Source: Xylaria sp. FL1777 (taxonomy: Eukaryota; Ascomycota; Sordariomycetes; Xylariales; Xylariaceae). Taken from it: 64,000 bases of DNA. The notes under the pieces were generated by a model, which was given only the letters and a program-made list of their open reading frames with translations, searched no databases and had not been told where the DNA came from. Shown one piece after another: positions 47,398 through 58,886 of the stretch. Location of the stretch: positions 62,001-126,000 of the forward strand of contig MU400559.1 of NCBI GenBank assembly GCA_022578965.1. Reading direction: 5' to 3'. The position numbers were made by a program, and so were the translations under genes. Position 1 is the first letter of the stretch; every line of letters starts with the position of its first letter.

Positions 47398-47487
47398 CTC
47401 CGAATCGGGGAATCGAACCCCGAGCTTGACGGCACCAGTGTGGGATGAGAGCGTCCAATGTTAAGCCACTAAGTACACCAATTCGGA
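47398..47487 (-). tRNA. tRNA-Glu (anticodon CUC) with a 13-base intron
   Basis: On the minus strand the acceptor TCCGAAT pairs fully with ATTCGGA, followed by discriminator G, as in fungal tRNA-Glu. The T arm is CGGGG-TTCGATT-CCCCG. The D stem is GTGT/ACAT. The anticodon stem is GACG/CGTC with loop CTCTCAC, giving anticodon CTC. A 13-base insert (TCCCACACTGGTG) lies one base 3' of the anticodon, the canonical tRNA intron site. Odd points: the D loop is 13 bases, longer than usual, and the outermost anticodon-stem pair is G-A. It could be a slightly degenerate gene. Confidence 0.8.
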
Positions 47488-49909
47488 GAAAATCGAGAGT
47501 ACAGGTGGGATGGCATCACTGCCGTTGGATTCGCGGGGCATCCATCCCCGGACCACTCCCAATTCCTCGCAAGCCTCTCGGAAGAAAACGACGAAGACCA
47601 TCAAGATGCTAGGGGGGAATTATACTACTAAAACACAAGCCTTACAGGGCAAGGAGAGGAACGAGCCTTCTTGGGTGGACTCGCCGGTCGCCAAAACAGG
47701 ATTTGGCATTTTGCTTGCTACCGGTAATCGACAAGGTCCCGAATTGAAGCTTAAAAATGCGCGCGCCCGAATAAACGGCCAAGGTAACCTGCTTATCTAC
47801 GCCGGCGGTATATGCGTATGCGTACAGATAGGTAGTAGTAGCATCAACCCTCCCCAAGAGCTAGTTCACCTTTCTGCAAAGAAAAAAAGCAAAGCCAGTC
47901 GACGGGTGGAAATCAAGTTTCCGAATCCTTCCGGTGAGGGGAATTTTGGCCGTAGCCATGGACTATTCAAGCGTCGAACGCTCAATATTCACTAACACAC
48001 ACCTTTTGTTGGGTTGCAGCCGGCCTGTGGCCGGGTTGATAAGCTGTGTCATCTGACGCACGCTGGAGCACCCCATATCAAGCGCGTCTCCAAGGCAAAC
48101 AAGATCTTCTCTCTTTCAGTTACCTACATTATGCAGTGCTCAGTACTTACCCAGTAGTGGTGTCTCCAGTCACACCGAAGGTGGCGAGAGTGTGGTGTGG
48201 TCGATAACGGTAGGTGGTATTTTTTGGGTATTTTTTGCGAGGCGGGTGAGAGGGATAACTCTCTCTCTTCCTGTCTCTCTGTCTCTGCGCAAAGCTCAGT
48301 ATGTCGTACTCATGGTATAGGTATGGCGTTTTCGCGGGTCCGACGCTCCAAACCTGAACATGCCCATTCATCCCATGGTTGTCGATTATATCAGCGTCAT
48401 AAACTTGCCTGAGTTTCTTGGTTTATATGGCTACTAGACTAGACTGGGTGGTCATTCTGCTTTCTGTCTCCATACGTAGTAGTAAAGTTAAGCATTCGAT
48501 AGTAGTCAGATAGTATAGTTCGTGGGCTGTCTTACTGACACCCTTGTACGTTCACTTACACCTACCTAGGTATCTACTACCTAACCTGAGAAAGGTATAC
48601 TAGGCATGGCACTATAGGACGCTATAGGACAGCCATAGGACAGCTACCTACTGTAATAGGACAGCTATTAGGTAGGACACACACACAGCGTACAGGCTAC
48701 AGGCTTACTCAGTACAACCTGCGATGCCATGCCATGCCATGCCATCCCATCATAGCCGCAGCAGCCGGGCCTTGAGCTGTGCGCGCTTTGATTGGGAATT
48801 CCGTCCTGCTATGCGCATCACGCCACCGCAGCGCGCAAATGGTACAGCGTCGTCGAGCACCCAACTATGCAAGGTACGATGCGGACGCGCTGCAGCGATG
48901 TCCACTCCCGATCCCTGACCGTGCATTACGATCGACTCACTAAGACGGCAGCGAATGATACGAAAGCTCACGAGCCTCAACAGCGTCGCATACAGCTGCA
49001 CAATCACGTCGGAGACACGGGGTGCGGCCATGGAAGAGGGTGTGCGACCATGTCAGATGCCTACTGACAAGACTAACAAGGACGACGAGAGAGACAGCAG
49101 TGACAGGAGTGACAGGAGTGGGGGGGAAGAGAAGGAGGGAAGAGAAGCCGACTGTCTTACTACTTACGAGGTAGACTAGACAAGAGTCGGCGCACTCGTA
49201 TCGTTGCCCAGTTTCCGCTGCTGGGCCGCCCACCATACTCCATCTCCATCCATCCACATCCATCCACCTCGATATGCGCGGTTCCGCTTTGGGACTATCT
49301 CTGCCTCCTGCTCTAGCTCCTCTGGCTCCTCTCGCAGTCCGGGATATGAGTCTTCGTGCCCTGCGCCCTGTGATGGATGTGATTGATTCACGGCAATAGG
49401 GAAAATAAGGAACACACCGGCGCCCTCAGAGCCCTTCGGTGGGGTTTTCCTAAGATACCTACCCGTCTTGACAGCTGAGTGACCGGGATGACCACCACCA
49501 TCCCATCATCGCTTTTCCTTACCTACACAGTACTTAGTCTACTGGCTGCTAACCCACAAGGCAGCTTCTTTAATCAACAGGTGACTAACCGGGCACCAGC
49601 CACTCTCTCTTACATATCCCTTCTGCCTGTGGTAATGTATATATATCTGGCCTCACCGCCGCCATATTTCCTTGTTTTGTGTCGTTTCGATTTTATCCCT
49701 TTTGGCTCGAGGCTACGGCTTCTTTCCCTCTACCACTTTCGCTACGCTTCTTGTGAGCTGGCCTGGGCCCAGCACTTTGTGAACATCTAAACTTTACAGG
49801 GAGCGTGACCTCTCTCGCGACCCTTGAAATATTTTGGATAAAATCCTAGCTTGAAATGAAAACTTGGAAACTTGGCTTGCCCTATCAAGCTTCACTATAA
49901 TCAACCAAC
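47488..49909. other. Spacer, no confident gene
   Basis: A 161-codon plus-strand frame (47510-47995) starts next to the tRNA gene, but its composition is nondescript and no domain is visible. I do not call it. Short tandem repeats lie at 48612-48750. The last 150 bases are the leader of the acidic protein gene. Confidence 0.45.
48612..48750. repeat. ATAGGAC and GCCAT tandem units
   Basis: Imperfect CTATAGGACAG-like units at 48612-48680 are followed by five GCCAT units at 48725-48750. Confidence 0.75.
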
Positions 49910-50713
49910 ATGCCCCTATTACCATCAGATGCACTGAACGCAGCGCATCGGCAGTCATGGCCACCCAGCGGGCTGTGGCCTTCCAGTCCCAGCCGGATAC
50001 CACCGGCGCTAGATGAGGACAAGGACGGTCTTTCTACAGATGACGAAGACATCGACAACTCGTCAAGGCCCGAGAACCCTCTGAAATACTTCTTGACGCC
50101 TGCAACCCCTAGAGAAGAGGAGCTAGAGTTCGACTTCGACTTCGATGCAGGCATCGAGGACTCAAACAGCCCCCGTCAGATTGTTCGTAGCGTGAGCCCT
50201 TCCACGCTCGACGGCCTTAGACGGTACAAGGCCAGGAGTAAAGAAGAAGACTGCGCCATCCTAGACGATGACGACGACGACGACGAAGATGACGATGAGG
50301 ACTACATACGGTTCACTCCTCAGAAGCCGCTCCCGTTCGGTCTCGACGACTACTTCGATCACCCTCGCCACAGCTATCCCAGCCATCGAGCCTCGGATTC
50401 TCTACTCTCGCCATCCTCATTCCACGTAGGATCACCAAGGGGTCGTCTGGCCAAGCGCTTCGTGCCGCCACCACCGCCTCGACGCCTCAGGCCACTCGGC
50501 CGGACGCTACAGCGGCGACACTCTTGGCGTGAACCCAGTCCAGATGTGTGGTCTATTGACGAGGAACCAGAGAAGGAGACAATGAGCGAGATGGGGCTCA
50601 GCACCGAGGACCTCGACGACGGTGAGGAGAAGAAGACTCAACCTATAGATATACCGGCTGCAAAGCCCAGGAAGAAGAAGGTCCGGTTTGTGTTGCCGGT
50701 CACGGAGTATTGA
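49910..50713 (+). CDS. Acidic protein with C-terminal RVxF-like motif (267 aa)
   Basis: Uninterrupted frame from an ATG at 49910 (context AACATGCCC). The sequence is Ser/Pro/Asp-rich and mostly disordered. It has an acidic EEELEFDFDFDAG stretch near residue 70, an Asp run of seven followed by EDDDEDY near 120, a basic proline-rich segment RFVPPPPPRRLRPLGR near 190, and an acidic helix before the end. The last 15 residues include KKKVRFVLPV, which matches the protein phosphatase 1 docking pattern [RK]-[VI]-x-F (here K-V-R-F). No catalytic domain or membrane segment is present. I do not recognise the family. A phosphatase-regulatory role is an inference from the short motif alone. Confidence 0.7.
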   Translation: MPLLPSDALNAAHRQSWPPSGLWPSSPSRIPPALDEDKDGLSTDDEDIDNSSRPENPLKYFLTPATPREEELEFDFDFDAGIEDSNSPRQIVRSVSPSTLDGLRRYKARSKEEDCAILDDDDDDDEDDDEDYIRFTPQKPLPFGLDDYFDHPRHSYPSHRASDSLLSPSSFHVGSPRGRLAKRFVPPPPPRRLRPLGRTLQRRHSWREPSPDVWSIDEEPEKETMSEMGLSTEDLDDGEEKKTQPIDIPAAKPRKKKVRFVLPVTEY

Positions 50714-51283
50714 TTTGCATCTATCTACCTATCTGCTCATCTCATTCATCGCATATTGCCAACTGGTTGGAGAGGAGAGGGGATCTACTGCATGGTATGG
50801 AGTCGTGGGTTCTTGATTACTTTGGTGGTGGTTCTCATATTTCTGCATCATGGTCACTCAGGTGGTCTATCTATCTACCCATCTATTCACCTATCTAGCT
50901 ACCCCCATCATCATCATTTTTCTACATAGTACCAGGTCCTCAGCATATACACGGCGTCTGGACGGGGTGGTAGTTTCTCCTTCTTCCTCATTTCCATGGA
51001 GCTATCGGTATTTTTAGTTTGGTTGGTAATACCTTTTTCTCATGGCTTTGGTTAGAACACGTGGGACTAAAATTACTTTTTTCTCCTGAATATTACTCTA
51101 AATTGATTTTTTTTTAAATCCGCATAATAATACCGGTAGTGCTCTTCTCTAAACCGTGTGACCGTAATGATGATCTCCTTTGCCGTGTTCATCGTGAAAA
51201 CCCCCACGCTTGGTGCTTCGAACGATTATGTGCTACACAATAGAGCTCATTCCCGTCGGCGATCTCCGGGTGACCTAGGACTT

Positions 51284-51302
51284 AAAAAAAAAAAAAAAAA
51301 AA
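51284..51302. repeat. Poly(A) run
   Basis: Nineteen A bases in a row on the plus strand in noncoding sequence. Confidence 0.9.
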
Positions 51303-53955
51303 GTAGCTATACTAGCTATGTAAGCTCATTCTGCATGTTTCCCTCGAAGTCGTCAGCATACTATAGCGGGGAGGGGAAATACTTAAAGAGAGCTCTTTTC
51401 CAGATTAGGCGAGAAGGTGAAGGATGTAAGTAAGCGACAGGCTACAGGATAGTGTAGGGTAAAGTAGCTACTTAGGTTAAGGACAAGGAAGATAGTCTGC
51501 GTAAGCGTCGAGCCGAACGAACGCCTCTTTCCGACCCGCTCCGACAATTCATTCTGTGATTCTGTGATTCCGTGACTCTGTGCGTCCTTTCGGACCACGC
51601 ACGCCATTTTGTTCTCGTGCCTTGTCTTGTCTATCTCTACTCAACATAGCGTAGCTCGTTCGTGCGTGCGTGCGTGCGTCTTACGCAATCCCCTATCCTA
51701 TCCTCCCTATCCGGTCCCAGCCACGCGTTGTACACAGCCGCTTGCCGCTCATGTGCCTTTTTGGTCCGGAACATCGGGACTGGCGAACTTTCATGTGTTG
51801 GGTGTTTATTAGTATTTTACATACAGTACATAGAGGTCTTCGGTTCGATTCTTGATTCTTCAGGCACATGTCAACGACATACCCTGTAAATCGTTGGCTT
51901 TTTTGCTGCTCTACATAGGTACCTGTTTATTCCCGCCTGACGTGACCGTGATGATGATGCTAGGTCCTTCTTATTACCTAGCTAGCCCTATGCTGTCGAT
52001 CATGATCACCTCATGCATATGCAATGTACGACGAGTCTATCGGCTCTGCATCGCCAGCCTTGCAATATGTATTAGAGGGGTATAAATTATTTCAGGACAA
52101 GGAATCACTTTGCGAACTGCCCGTCGTCTACTGCGTACATATCAAATTCTTTCGTGATGTCACGGGGAAATTTTGCGTTGTAAGCTCATTACACAACTAT
52201 GTCTCCTGTTTGTCGGCTGGTGTTGAGAAAATACATGATGGTTATCTCACGATATAAGATACAGCATCAGCCGACACCCTCGGTCCTTTACTCCTTCCTC
52301 TATTATTTTTTTTTTCCCATAATGGCGGTGAAGCTTACACTGATCTTCACTATCCTGAAGACATTGCCTGTATTGGGAAGTGTAAGACGATCTAGTTTAA
52401 GTAGCACCAATGTGATGAGTTTACTTAAGGATGCCGTACATCCCTTTTGTTCTCTCTGCGCCCACGTGCCCACGACTTGAACCACTCTCCGCTGTGATAG
52501 GAAAACTAATGCTAGTGCTAATGTCATAGAACTCAGAGAATAGCTATCTACCTCGGGAATTCTGCGTGGGTTTCCACTCATATGTGAGTCGGTACCGAGT
52601 AGTGTCTAAGCTGGAGTTCTGGATCAACTAGGTGCATATACGGATAGACAAAGTGCCGGCCGATGGACCAGTCACTATCACGTAGTGGACAAGAACCCAA
52701 GTCCCTAAATATGTAAGTTCCGAGTGACGTGAGATAGTGAATGGGCCCTTGGTATTCTCGCTTATCGGACATGTGACATCAAGCTCACCGTTTAGGTGGA
52801 AAAGGCAAGAAGTCGCCAATGGCATTTCCCATCTTCTAACTACGCCGCTCGACTGCTGCTAATAATACCCCGAGTATCTGACATTAGACCGAACTAGATA
52901 CAGTCTAAACATTAGACTACCTACCTAAGCCAACCAACAATATCGCCCGAAACCGTTAACGATGTGATATGGAGTGGCGACGTCGCACGCGGCCGGCCGG
53001 CAGTGTACGTAGATCGATGAATGCAACCATGGACTGCCTATCCCTTGCTGTGGCACCCATACGTGCAGCTGGAGGATCGAGGATCAGCCCTACGTTCACG
53101 GTGTCGTAGGATCAATGCCAAGCTTGTCGTTCTCATTCGGGAATGGGCATCCAGTGTATTGGGAATGAGTGGATAGAGACTTGACCGCTTGGGTTCGTTG
53201 AGAATGGGGTTCGGTTCGTTGATGTACGAAGTTATCTCTCAGCCGTGGCCTCACGTCATGTATCTTTCTATCTTTTACGTGGGGGCTATGAGAAGGGAGA
53301 TAGAGGGCGTCATCATTGAAGACACAAAACGAGTATGAAAACGAAGGCTGTCTAGCTATTGAGAACCTACTTCCAGGCATATTCTTGTTAGTGTAGTCTG
53401 TTTCGCTGCATATACCGGCAGCTCTCAGTTCCGATATTGAATTTAGGACCAAAACGGAATCATGGGGGTGTTTCTTTGACCAACATAGTATGTCAAGACA
53501 AACCTCAGCCTCGGCCACCCCTATCTCTACGTATTCCAATAATAAAAGCGCCGCAGAAAGTACGGAATCTCTCGACTAGGAGGTGAGCGCCCTGCGGCCC
53601 AGCAGTTTGGTACGGTGGAGGGCGAGCATCCACTTACTCGACCTACTTTGATGGTAAGCAGACTAGACCAGGGAAAGCGAGACGTGGGGAAGTACACTAA
53701 TGGGTTGGGTGAGGATACGCAGTACATGTAGGACCAAACATTCCGACCAACGCATCCCCACAAAGCTATTAGTTCATCCTATTAGAAAGGACACCTAGCA
53801 CTAGCGGACTGGCCGACTTGCCATGGCCATGGTGAGAGGCAGCTGAGTGTTGAAAACGAAGATTAGTGATACTATTGTATGGAAGGTTAAACTAGGTCAC
53901 TTGAAGAAGCCGATTTAACACGACAATAGTAGTTTCTTTGACTAACGACCGGGCT

Positions 53956-54153
53956 TTAATGGTTAGAGCCTCCGAGAGGAAAAGTGACCAGAACATCAGC
54001 TGCTGGTCTAAACTTCATACCGGATTCGTTGGAGTCGCCGATATGGCTTAGCTCTAGCTGAAGCACCTTAGCGAATAGGGAGGCTAGTTTAGCTTGAGCG
54101 TCATTGATGCGGAATCTGGAAGCTCTTAAACTAGCCTGAAGGCTGGGCTTCGT
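53956..54153 (-). pseudogene. Coding-like fragment of unknown origin
   Basis: A minus-strand frame of about 65 codons without an ATG contains R-F-R-I-N-D-A-Q-A-K-L-A-S-L-F-A-K-V-L-Q and then KFRPAADVLVTFPLGG. The composition is strongly protein-like and unlike its other frames, but it is bounded by stops and has no start or splice partner that I could find. It could be a relic of a transposon or of a gene. Confidence 0.3.
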
Positions 54154-55187
54154 TTAATCATTTGATATCGATGAGCCAATGACCGGACTCTTTAGGCGAG
54201 AGAAGATATAAGGCACGAGCTCCTACTATCACTAAAAGTTGGATGGATGATAAAAAGGGTTGTTGGAGAATCTACTCTAGTTGTGAATAATCTTAGATCG
54301 TCTCAGGCGCCAAAGGTATTATTGACTTCCTAAGAGGTATATAGGAAATAAGACGGGAATACGCGGTCTATATATACTAATAGGTATGCAGTGAAACACG
54401 ACTCGGTCTTTAACACACCTAGAGAATCTTCAATATCTCAGACTGAGTTCTGAGAACCCATAGATTAGTTGTCTAATCGTATAGCGTAGATACACATTCA
54501 CCCGTGAAAGGAAGGAATCAGCGAGAGAAGAGCTTTAGCTTTAGCTTTATACCTAACTGCTTAACTCCGTCACACATGATAGAAGCTGTAGGCTGCTGAT
54601 GACGGTATGTGACTCTTGTAAGCGAGGGTGGTAGTTTGGATTAACTTCTTCACGTCCCTGAAATCACTTGCTTTATGCACAGGGGTCGGTTAACGTAGGG
54701 GCTCGTCATAATTGACGAGCATTCTCTCCATTAGATGAAAAGAGCCTGCTGGTTACCGGCAAGGAATTGCATGGAGCAAAGTACGCAGTCAGACTGTCTA
54801 CAGCTAGTGGGAAGACGCCTCCTGCGAAGAATCAATAGTCTGTGTGACAGAAACGATATCTATACCAAAGTATTGAGAGTTTGGGAACCAAGGATGGCTG
54901 TATTGGCGTTCGTGGCTGTGTGGCTTACATCTTGCTCTCAAGTATCTACAGGATACACCCAGAACATATAAATACAACTAACAGACATAGATCGCTTGAT
55001 CTTAGCATTGTACTTCTCTTACACTCGCTCACTCATCCAGTAATATCGTATTATCACAGCGAAGTAATAGGTAACCCCAATAGTTGTCAAGTGTTTGAGA
55101 AGGAGTGAAGTTGGAAAAAAGAGAAAGGATCAAGCAAAGAAAAAGAAAGGAAAGGGGCGACGAGAGCAAGAAAGAAAAGGGGGGAGA

Positions 55188-55864
55188 ATGCGTCCAGAAA
55201 CAGCACCATCACGACGACGACAGACCGCGCTAACTCTAGCCGATGCCTTCAACAAATGGTCTCTAGAAGCCATCATGGCGACTCACGCCGAAGACTACAT
55301 ACACCATGTTCTTCCCAGTACGTCTAACACAACGACCTCTTAATCTTAACTCTTTATATAATATGTAGCTACTCAATACTAACCAGTTCCTACCTCGACC
55401 CAGAATCCCTCGGCCGCAAGGCCATGGACAACACTGCGTACGAGAAGTACATGAAGGCCGTGATGCCGCATTTCAAGAACTACACCGTCACCATCAACGA
55501 TATCATTGAGGACGCGCAGGAGAACAAGGTCGCCGTCTGGTTGTATACCAGCGCGTCGACGGAGATCGGCCTATATAACGACGAGGCATGTGCTCCCTTC
55601 CACCCTCTGGCAAAAAAAAAAAAATAAATAAAAAATAAAAAAGGGTTGCGAAAGATGAAAGAAAGGAAGAAATAAAGCTTACACTGACTTCTTGATGGTT
55701 GGACAAAGCATACTTTCATCCTATATATGAACGAAGCGGGAGATAAGGTCACCAAAGTTCTCGAATTCATCGACTCGTCCTATAACGTTGCTTTCTTCTC
55801 AAGGTTACGGGAGCATATCGCCCAGAAGGCGGGCACGAGGAGAAAATCTGGGGCATTATTATGA
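55188..55864 (+). CDS. NTF2/SnoaL-like small protein (155 aa, three exons)
   Basis: Fungal NTF2-fold proteins of this size are often of unknown function or involved in small-molecule metabolism. Exons are 55188-55317, 55404-55585 and 55709-55864 (468 bases). Intron 1 uses GTACGT, branch ACTAAC and acceptor ACCCAG, and restores V-L-P-K-S-L-G-R. Intron 2 begins GCATGT and ends CAAAG, a probable GC-AG intron. The only GT nearby gives the wrong frame. The domain runs LADAFNKWSLEAIMA, HAEDYIHHVLP, then YEKYMKAVMPHFKNYTVTI, EDAQENKVAVWL and FILYMNEAGDKVTKVLEFIDSS, the usual helix-then-sheet pattern, ending near HIAQKAG. The start was chosen as the first in-frame ATG before the domain. The Arg-rich first ten residues may not be part of the fold. 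Confidence 0.8.
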
Positions 55865-56273
55865 TATGATGGCCTGTAGCTGTCGCTATGTACGCTTCAG
55901 ACCCCGAATGATGTGGCTTTTGGTAAAACTTTGCACTGATGGAGAGTTGGACGTTAAGAAGTGAGTCGAATTCGTGTACTTGGAACCCTAGGTCTCTGAA
56001 GATACATAATATAGTCACAATTGTCACATGCCCTACCCAAGTTCTTAAAGTGACGGAAATGATGATGAGATGTAAATGCTGAAGACTCTATTTTCGATAT
56101 TTTATCTTGTCTGTTGCGTTGAGCATTGGGCTCGAACGATGTATGCTGAGTTTGTACTAGAGTGAGACCGATCTAAATTGGGGTTTCTTTAGAGGCACAA
56201 AGTCAACGCCGCCAACGCCATGCCGTGATGCAATTTTCATAATACCAATACAGTATGAAGCCAAAGTAACAGC
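55865..56273. other. Convergent 3' flanks, no gene seen
   Basis: This lies between the NTF2-like gene (plus) and HRD1 (minus). An ATGATGA...CTGA pair near 56060 is too close together to be a box C/D snoRNA. Confidence 0.5.
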
Positions 56274-58886
56274 CTAGTCCGATTGGTCTTCCTCTACATC
56301 TTCAACCGTTACGGCTTTGGCTTTACCTTTACCGCCATTCATATCCGATTCCTCGTCATCGCTGTCACTGGAATCGGCTGCATGAGATCCATTCCCTGTT
56401 ACGTTCTCGTCTCTTGCGTGAGAATTGCCGGTGGTTGATGTCGTAGACGAGCCGGCACGATTACTGAAGAGTAATTGGGAGGAACCACCCCATTGTGGTA
56501 TTACGGGAGTGGGGGCAGCAACATTGGGAGGCTCTCTTGATATTCGAGAAGCTGGAGCCTCGGGGTTTCTATCGCTTCCGCTGTGTGCGTCGCCATTTCG
56601 AACTGAAGCCTGGACATCGGCAGATGGAGTAGAAGAACTGACAGTGGAATTTAAATTGTGAACTAGGTTGTTTCTATTCAAGTGCGTTGCTGTCTGGGGT
56701 TGCTGGTGTGAAAAATCGTAGGATGAGGGCGTTGGGATAGGCTGGGTCCCCAAGTGCTGCTGTGAAGGCTGACCATCGAGACGCTGGAGTGGTAACAGTG
56801 ACCAACCAGGGGGAATTGATACTCCCTCGGGGAGATCTTGGCTACCCGAGGGAATGGCAGATGCAAATGGAGCACCGCCATGTCGTGTGACAGGGGAAGG
56901 AGGAACATGGAATGTATTATTTGGAAAATGGACATGAGGTTGCTGAGCTATGAGCTGCGTGTTAACGCCTGGTTGGCTAAATTGACTGCCAATACCAGCC
57001 GTCATCTGTGGCTGGGCTAGGCGTAGTCGATTCAATTCTACCGTTAGAGCATACAGAGTTTGTAGTTCAGCCTGGGTGGTTTGCAAGGCATACATCTCTT
57101 GTTGGATTCGATTCGAGATGTCGTGAAGTTGGGCCTGCATGCTTTCTATGCTGTGATGGGCATTATTGGGATTGGCTAGCGCGGCTGTTGGTGTCGGCGC
57201 TGGTATAGCAGGAGGAGCAACAGGCTGATTTGCGCCTTCACGGGGCTGGCGTAGCTGGTTGGCTAGGTCATGGATGTTCTGCGGATCTCCCTGAGCGAAG
57301 CCCAATCGGATTGGACCAAATTGGAATACGCGCAAGTTGCCCCGAGCTTGGGCTTGCTGGCCTGCATTCCCAGCTCCTGCTGCTCCTCCACCACCGCCGG
57401 GCGCACCTGGAACTGGAGGTTGAGGTTGTCCACCAGCATTAGGGCCCGGTGCCGCGGGAGCGCCATCAGGCCCTACTCCGTCGATGACAACGGACCGTCG
57501 ACATGTGGGGCATACTTGTTGTCTCTCCAACCAGCCCTTGAGGCAACCGAAATGCAAGATATGACCACAAGGGAGCTTTTTCGGCCGAGAGCGTTCCACT
57601 GCACCAATAGCAGATGGGTCCCATGGTCTCATCTCCTCTCTGCAGATGATGCAGGTATCCTCCCTTCCCAAGTCTTCGTGAGTAGCGTCTGGGTACTTGT
57701 TCATGTCTTGTAGCGCTTTCCGGTACCGCATTAGAGCGCCGAGGCGTTTTACGAAGGAGCGAGCGGTCATGAAGAGATCGCGCATGATGTGGATCGGGAG
57801 CCCGTAGAACATCATGAGGATGGCAAAAAATACCGAATAGATGACGAGTTTGACAAAGTCTAAAAGCGTGTTAGAGAGAAACATGGCCACCAATGACACA
57901 ACTGCCTACCTGTCATGAGATCAAGGGTTAGTATCCAATGCCCCTTAGATTCCCAACCAGGCACTTCGATATCCATCTCGTCGATATCTCCCTCGTCTGG
58001 CAACTCTTCTTGTCGCGCGGCTTCAGCCTCAGCAGCATCATCAGACTCTCTACGTCGTAAGATGTCGTTGCGCTGCTCTCTAACTAGCCGCCGACGCTCC
58101 TCTAGTCGGGTATAGGTCTGCTTCTTCGTGATGTCGATCTCTATCAAGGATAGGAGATAGCGGAAGGCGGTGCGAGAGGAGCACGTAGTCAGGATGGCAA
58201 ACTCGAAGAGGAACATGACCATCATATTAGGACGAGCTTGTTGAACGACAGCGTGGATAGCATAAGTGAACAGCCAGGTGTCATAAGCAAGACTGAGAAG
58301 GAGGGAGACGCTGAGTCGCAAGTGAAACAATGCCGGATTGGCCGGGGGTTGTTGCTCCAGCACCTCGACACGACCCTCGCCTATCCATTCCCACACCTTT
58401 CCAGTAACCAAGGCGGTAAACATGACAAGGAACCAACCGCCCACCTCTTCGCGGAAGATGGTCATGGCGAGGCAGGTCTCGGTAACGGCGAACCAGGCTT
58501 TCTCGTAAAGCTGCTCGATTTCGACAGGCCGGAGGGGGCCATAGCATAACCGTTGAAGGCCCCAGACAAAGGATGCATATACAAGTAAGACGAGGTTAAC
58601 TAGGATCTAGGCCGGCGGATGCGCAGGTTAGCAAAGAGGCTCGTTGCGCTCACGCGTGGGCAGGACGGGAGGGCAAGCGAGGAGGCGAACCATTAGGCTG
58701 AGGTTGTTTTGTGACAGATAGACCATGGCAGAGTAGAAGTTGGCACGCTGGTTGAAGGCATAGGCGACCACGCCGGTGGCCAGCCCTGTCGAGGCCTAAG
58801 AAAGTGCAGTTCCATATTAGCATCGTGACTTGTTGGCGTCGGCCATTCAGGATGAAGCTTACCCCGGCATACCAGAGGAGGCGCAT
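56274..58886 (-). CDS. hrd1: ERAD E3 ubiquitin ligase HRD1/synoviolin (803 aa, four exons)
   Basis: Multi-pass ER membrane ubiquitin ligase that retrotranslocates and ubiquitinates misfolded proteins. Exons are 58886-58863, 58795-58691, 58606-57910 and 57859-56274 (2412 bases). Introns are 67, 84 and 50 bases, and the second has an unusual GTTCGC donor. The N-terminus [16 protein letters not shown] and the following hydrophobic segments to about residue 310 form the multi-spanning domain typical of the family. It includes [20 protein letters not shown] and a WYxxREE-like [13 protein letters not shown], with a charged loop of Arg/Glu around 190-250. The RING-H2 domain is at about 345-396: CIIC, then [14 protein letters not shown] and CPTC. 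The C-terminal 400 residues are Gln/Pro/Ser-rich and disordered, ending [10 protein letters not shown]. Length and order fit filamentous-fungal HRD1. It is divergent from a mannosidase gene 1.4 kb away. Confidence 0.95.

Larger units (their letters stand above)
50714..55187. other. Spacer with decayed fragments
   Basis: A poly(A) run lies at 51284-51302. Around 53.0-54.5 kb the sequence is A+T-richer and holds coding-like pieces on the minus strand. The best (53956-54153) is listed separately. A 147-codon minus frame at 53096-53539 has no recognisable domain and is not called. Confidence 0.45.

Noticed and set aside
47510..47995. 161-codon plus-strand frame next to the tRNA gene
   Set aside because: No domain, no leader or intron signals and nondescript composition. 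It could be chance.
56050..56090. ATGATGA followed by CTGA
   Set aside because: The boxes are about ten bases apart, far too close for a box C/D guide RNA.
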